Source: Perkinsus chesapeaki
Taxonomy: Eukaryota; Perkinsozoa; Perkinsida; Perkinsidae
Assembly (NCBI GenBank): GCA_013115145.1
Contig: JAAPAO010000152.1
Coordinates: 1-20,117, forward strand
Direction of reading: 5' to 3'
Length of the DNA stretch: 20,117 nucleotides
The notes under the pieces are model-generated. The model was not told the DNA's origin, ran no database searches, and saw nothing but the letters and a program-made list of their open reading frames with translations. How positions within the stretch are numbered: position 1 is the stretch's first letter; each line of letters opens with the position of its first letter. Below are positions 16,076 to 20,117 of the stretch, piece by piece. The position numbers and the translations under genes are program-made.

Positions 16076-19000
16076 TCACTCAAATGTTAAGTCAATAACA
16101 CCCTCATGCTTAGGAGCTCTTGCCTCCTCCACAATAGCTTCATACGGCACTAAAGCTTCATCTGCCGGGGTGAGACCCTGGTCTATATTAGTGAGTACAT
16201 TGAGGAACATCTTAAGCTTCATACCACGCAACGTATCGAAGCACTCAAGAGCCAATGGCTTCTGGGCTAGATTAAGCTTCTTATCAACACTGTCAATAGA
16301 GGTGTCATTGAATACGGCGACACACACCTGTCTAAACTGGTCCGGATAGGTTTCCAGTAGAGCTTGGAACAAAGCGTAGGTATGGTTGCTATTGGCCCTA
16401 TTATAGTGGGTGAAGTTCTTCAACAGACCAACGACTAAGTCCTGGAAGTCTCCTTGGATCGCTCTCTGTACTATATCATTCTTAGCTGTCACTAGCTTGG
16501 TGAGATACCGGAGTACCCAAGAATCAAGCTCTCTATCAGTACAAGGCAAACATGTATGAATAGCAACAGCAATGGTGCCTTTCAGTACATCAGGATAGCT
16601 ATATAGGCCAGAACTCTTGTTCTCAACAGCACACCAATAAAGCAGCTGGAATAAAGGTGCAGCAGTCTGAACACCGTATTGACTACTGCAACGGTCAGTA
16701 GCCTCGAGACCGAGGGATATGATAGGCTGTACCATACCTTCAACGCACCCACCATACATAACCCAATCAGCAACCACCGATAAAGGGCAAACCACACGCT
16801 CACGTAGCAGCCGACCGACCAGGTCAAGCAGTGCGTTCGCCAGCTCGATGCCTTCTGGTGACCCCATAGTGCCAGCGGTAGCACGGACCAGATACCGAAG
16901 GTAGTGATGGCAGACTGGTGCCATGGCGCTGGCATTCAACTCTGCGGGAAGCCTCTTCTGGGCTGGAGACGGGCCGGCTCTAATAGAGGTAGAGTAGACC
17001 ACTGGACCAGCGGCGCACAAGAACTTATACAAATTATCGCTGTGAATTCTCAAGTGTCGAGCTAACAAGTGTGCCGACTTTGGCATCGCATCTCTCTCGG
17101 GTGAGCGTGAATCCTGCTTGGCCGTAAGGGCCCAGCAGCATGTTTGCGCTCGAAGGATCTCTCTGTAAAAGTCGGTCATATGCTCGATGGGCTGCATGGT
17201 GAGAGCAGTACTAAGTATAGTAGCCATACCGAGGTCCTTGGCTTGCTTATCTTCAAGTGAGCGTACCACACAAACAAGAGCACCAAACATAGTAGCATCA
17301 GCTTGCGGAGAGATGTGCCTGGCCGCCGTCTTAGCTCTCGGCAATAGGCCTTTCTCCACCACTGGTAGCAACACCTGCCTAGCATTCTCCTCGCTACAGA
17401 GGGCCATCAAAGCAGTGGTCACATCATTGGGGCACTTATCCAGACCAAGGCCAACACACCATTCGACGGCAACCTTCAATAGGCCAGGTATGGCTGCCAC
17501 CTGACTGGCAACAATGGTTAGTAGACCAGCTACAGCCTGGCATAGTGACACACAGCAACCTGGGCTACAGGCCGCTGTCAAACCCTTCTCGAGGGTACGC
17601 TGAATGGGCAATGGCATTTTGCTGTCGCCAGAACGCATCTCTGCAACACCAGATATGATATGCAAGCTGGCCTCCAACTCAACGGTGCTCTCATCACCAT
17701 GGCAACATTGCTCCAAGAAGTCGTCACCGTGACCAAGGCCATCCGCCAGAGAATACACATCGACTGTCACATCGCATGCCATGTCACGGAAAGCCAGGAA
17801 GTTCTCACGACCATCATCATCCTCATCACCGTACGAATGGAGCGGTACCAAGTCAACCCTGGAGAATCTCAGACAAGCTCCAATGGTCGGATCACCGAGC
17901 ATTCTTATAAGGGTCGCTATCTGTTCTTGAGTAAGGCATTCACTGTTACGCATCTCTCTAACTGGAGCCCAGATGTCAAGGATGGTAGATGCTCCCAGCT
18001 CTGGCCATTTACTCAGCCGGAGTATGCCAGCCATGCAAGGAAGGATCATATCTCCAGAAGGGTCAAAGAGCAAAGGCATCCATGCGCAGGCCAAAACCTT
18101 ACAGTACCGCGCAGCCTTGGCGACGGTATCGCCATCAGCCTTATCCAGGTTATCACAACAACTGCGCAAGAAAGACAATATACAAGCGAGAGCCACGCGC
18201 TCTCCATCAGAGCACTTGAGCGTTTCGTTAATATTCTTGTTAGCCCCCCGCCACTGTGAATAAGCATTGGGGCTGTGCTCCAAGCAATCGATCATAGTGT
18301 CCAACATATTGTGGGATACCAACCACTCTGCCACACCAACATTGCTGAGGGGTGAGGAATCTCCCAGCTGTAGCGTGCTGGTGGATTGACTCCATGCTGC
18401 CAACAGATCATTAGCCTGGCATACACTAGGGTTTAGTCGTGGCAAAAGAGACCAGACCAAGTCGAGGTCAGGAACCGGTGGCAGTGCCTGGCGGCTCCTC
18501 ATGCCCTTCAGCACCAAGTCACGGCATTCGCTGGCCAGCGCGGTGAGCATGAATAGACCAATCTCAACATGGAAGGGAGACGATACAGTGAAGTCAACCT
18601 GAGATGTGATCTGTCCCGAGGTGCCTACCGGACATTTCCCTTACAAGTGTTTTAACAGGGGAGCTGCCAGAGTTCCCTTGCAGCCACTCAGCCTTGTCCT
18701 CCTCGGATTTGGAATATATCGCCCTAGCCGCCAAGGCAGCCAATGTCAATGCTAATCGCTGAAGGACCAGCGGTGGCAGTGAGCATACTGCCTGTGGTGC
18801 ACCGTTATTCGTAGCCGCTGATGCTGTTGATAGAATAGTAAAAAGCTCCTTGACCATTGGAGGATGCTTAGAGGAGGAACGAACTCTAAGATATATAGTC
18901 TGGGCGGCAATGAACCTAAAACAACAATTACCGCCGCATTGCATGTAAATAGGAGTAAATACTTCACATTAGCATCGCCATGCTCTAGTAACTGCTGCCA

Positions 19001-19265
19001 CACTGTCCATATCGCCATGCTGTCTTCAGCGAACCGTCGAAGATACTCATCAGCATGTCGCCTGAGTAGGTCATGACCCCAACGTACGGAACACTACTGC
19101 CTACCTAGAATTTGGGTCCGAATGTGGACCGAGAAGCAGTGCCGTGGCATTGGCCACCGACTGCGCATCGAACTGCTGTGGTGGGATGGTGGCGTCTACA
19201 GACCCCTGTCCTGCGTTGGTTGCCATACTTGCTGTTGTTGTAGAGGAAGAGGACTGGTCATCCAT
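16076..19265 (-). CDS. Importin-13/transportin-3-like karyopherin beta
   Basis: Karyopherins of this group carry cargo such as SR splicing factors through nuclear pores under control of Ran-GTP. Exons (minus): 19265-19105, 19061-18963, 18915-18645, 18598-16076; phases agree and give 1017 residues, near the 920-960 of the human proteins. After a Ser/Thr/Gln-rich start, the N-terminal HEAT repeats read HADEYLRRFAEDSMAIW, LLEHGDANVKFIAAQTIYLRV and LPPLVLQRLALTLAALAARAI, matching the family pattern of a helix with AW, then FAAQTL, then the V-x-Q-L-AL-x-A-ALA helix (importin-beta N-terminal and exportin-1-like domains). The remaining 840 residues, all in one exon, are repeating helices, ending VIDLTFE. 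Introns are 43, 47 and 46 bp. The start is the first ATG downstream of a CAG-repeat spacer. Assignment to importin-13/transportin-3 rather than another karyopherin rests on the N-terminus and is likely but not certain. Confidence 0.8.
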
Positions 19266-19310
19266 TTCATCAAAATAATACTTAGGTATTTTACCAACAA
19301 TGGACACTTC

Positions 19311-19335
19311 CAGCAGCGGCAGCAGCAGCAGCAGG
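19311..19335. repeat. Short CAG/CTG trinucleotide repeat
   Basis: About eight CAG units, one changed to CGG, lie in the 141-bp spacer between the stop of the surface-protein gene and the ATG of the karyopherin gene. On the minus strand it reads CTG and would be in the 5' leader of the karyopherin transcript; in the frame of the karyopherin ATG it gives a run of Leu. Confidence 0.8.
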
Positions 19336-19406
19336 CGACCAAACACAACACCGATACTACACGTCAACTACACTGGTAGTTAAAGCAGACATGCTCACAC
19401 AAACAA

Positions 19407-20117
19407 TTAGCACGCATGCGCAAAGCATAGCATTAAGGTCAAAACAATAATTGATAAAGGTAAGCCGGACGGCATTCGAGTGTTAGCTACTGACACTGGG
19501 CCTCCTTCCACCTCCTTCATCCTTCTTCCCCTATCCTGGACTATCTCATGAAGCTGCACTCCCCAGGCAGCGCTTGGAGCAATACGAGCGGCATAGGCAA
19601 AAACATCACGCTAAAAGATGATGATAGGTAGTAAACTAGCCAAACGAAATACTTACCTCTGTTTCTGGTGCTGAGTACTTCACTATTTTAGTAACCGGCC
19701 GACACACCCTCTCCTTAGGCTTCAGCCATGTACCATCCTTACGGCAAACCATTGTGTATTGCGACATTTGCTTGGTAACGGGAGCATAATAATGGTGATA
19801 ATGGTGATGATAATGAATGATGTGTCTGCTACCTGGATGACCAGCATCAGGGTACATAGCATCACCATGCATATGATGTCCAGCGGTGGGGTCGATAGCA
19901 TCACCATGCATATGATGTCCAGCGGTGGGGTCGATAGCATCACCGTGCATATGATGACCAGCATCAGGGTACATAGCATCACCATGCATATGATGTCCAG
20001 CGGTAGGGTCGATAGCATCACCATGCATATGATGTCCAGCGGTAGGGTCGATAGCATCACCATGCATATGATGTCCAGCGGTAGGGTCGATAGCATCACC
20101 ATGCATATGATGTCCAG
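19407..20117 (-). CDS. His-rich repeat, Sushi-like, predicted GPI-anchored surface protein (5' end outside window)
   Basis: Two exons are visible (minus): 20117-19657, open through the window edge, and 19610-19407, joined in phase 0 across a 46-bp intron. The first part consists of 13-residue repeats, MHGDAIDPTAGHH or MHGDAMYPDAGHH, seven in view. A His/Tyr-rich linker follows (HYHHHYHHYY), then YTMVCRKDGTWLKPKERVC, which looks like the second half of a Sushi/CCP module (Cys, Gly-x-Trp, Pro, Cys). The second exon ends in a Ser/Asn-containing stretch and a hydrophobic tail LPLSIIVLTLMLCFAHAC at the stop, as in a GPI-attachment signal. Together this suggests an extracellular, membrane-anchored protein whose His repeats could bind metal ions. 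No signal peptide can be seen because the N-terminus is missing. The specific role is unknown. Confidence 0.7.
19836..20117. repeat. 39-bp coding tandem repeat, seven units, running off the window
   Basis: Head-to-tail 39-base units encode the 13-residue repeat of the surface protein. Two unit types alternate in a pattern: reading the protein, three of the IDPT type, one MYPD, two IDPT, one MYPD. Units of the same type are almost identical at the nucleotide level, including silent sites, which points to recent expansion or gene conversion. The array continues beyond the right edge, so its total length is unknown. Confidence 0.92.

Noticed and set aside
17660-18259. 199-residue plus-strand frame
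   Set aside because: Antisense to the large karyopherin exon, without any family motif.
19836-20117. 39-bp repeats as a CRISPR or satellite array
   Set aside because: Units are contiguous and keep one protein frame that continues into a Sushi-like motif and a spliced exon.
1-20117. Transposable elements, rRNA or tRNA genes
   Set aside because: I saw no transposase or reverse transcriptase motifs, terminal repeats, rRNA stretches or tRNA-like cloverleaf with consensus loops; a dedicated search was not possible.

Overview
The window looks like nuclear DNA of a compact-genome protist, most likely a Perkinsus-type alveolate (Perkinsozoa, near the dinoflagellates). The grounds are dense genes packed head to tail on one strand, many very short spliceosomal introns (most 41-51 bp, GT-AG, one GC-AG), a secreted subtilisin-like protein, and a cytochrome b5-fused front-end desaturase of the kind known from Perkinsus marinus. 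The species cannot be fixed from the sequence. Most genes are split into exons too short to appear as long open frames, so I rebuilt them by joining splice sites and checking that phase and family motifs carry across each junction.

Layout. Positions 1-632 hold no intact gene but contain two short patches resembling exons of the kleisin gene further right. A single-exon subtilisin-like gene lies on the plus strand (633-1631); its expected catalytic serine is a cysteine. After about 900 bp of non-coding DNA, a series of minus-strand genes runs, in transcription order from the right edge: a His-rich repeat / Sushi-like / predicted GPI-anchored surface protein (past 20117 to 19407); an importin-13/transportin-3-like karyopherin (19265-16076); a large helical protein of unknown family (15859-14057); a multi-pass membrane protein of unknown family (13881-12169); a cytochrome b5 front-end fatty acid desaturase (12191 to about 10056); a leucyl/phenylalanyl-tRNA-protein transferase-like protein (about 9575-7686); a single-LIM-domain protein (7590-6855); the GPI transamidase subunit PIG-U (6724-4884); and a Rad21/Rec8-type cohesin kleisin (4807-2577).

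The nine minus-strand genes are separated by about 75-220 bp where both ends are clear (the gap before the transferase is less certain), and one pair overlaps by 23 bp. Such an array suits polycistronic transcription with spliced-leader trans-splicing, known in Perkinsus and dinoflagellates, but no spliced leader is visible here. The genes do not form one pathway. PIG-U acts in the GPI attachment that the surface protein at the right edge appears to need, but their proximity may be chance.

Repeats sit mostly in unusually long introns: a 19-bp perfect inverted repeat in the 264-bp PIG-U intron and an eight-unit 21-bp minisatellite in the 426-bp transferase intron. A 39-bp coding repeat makes up the right edge. 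I saw no rRNA, tRNA, CRISPR array or intact transposable element.
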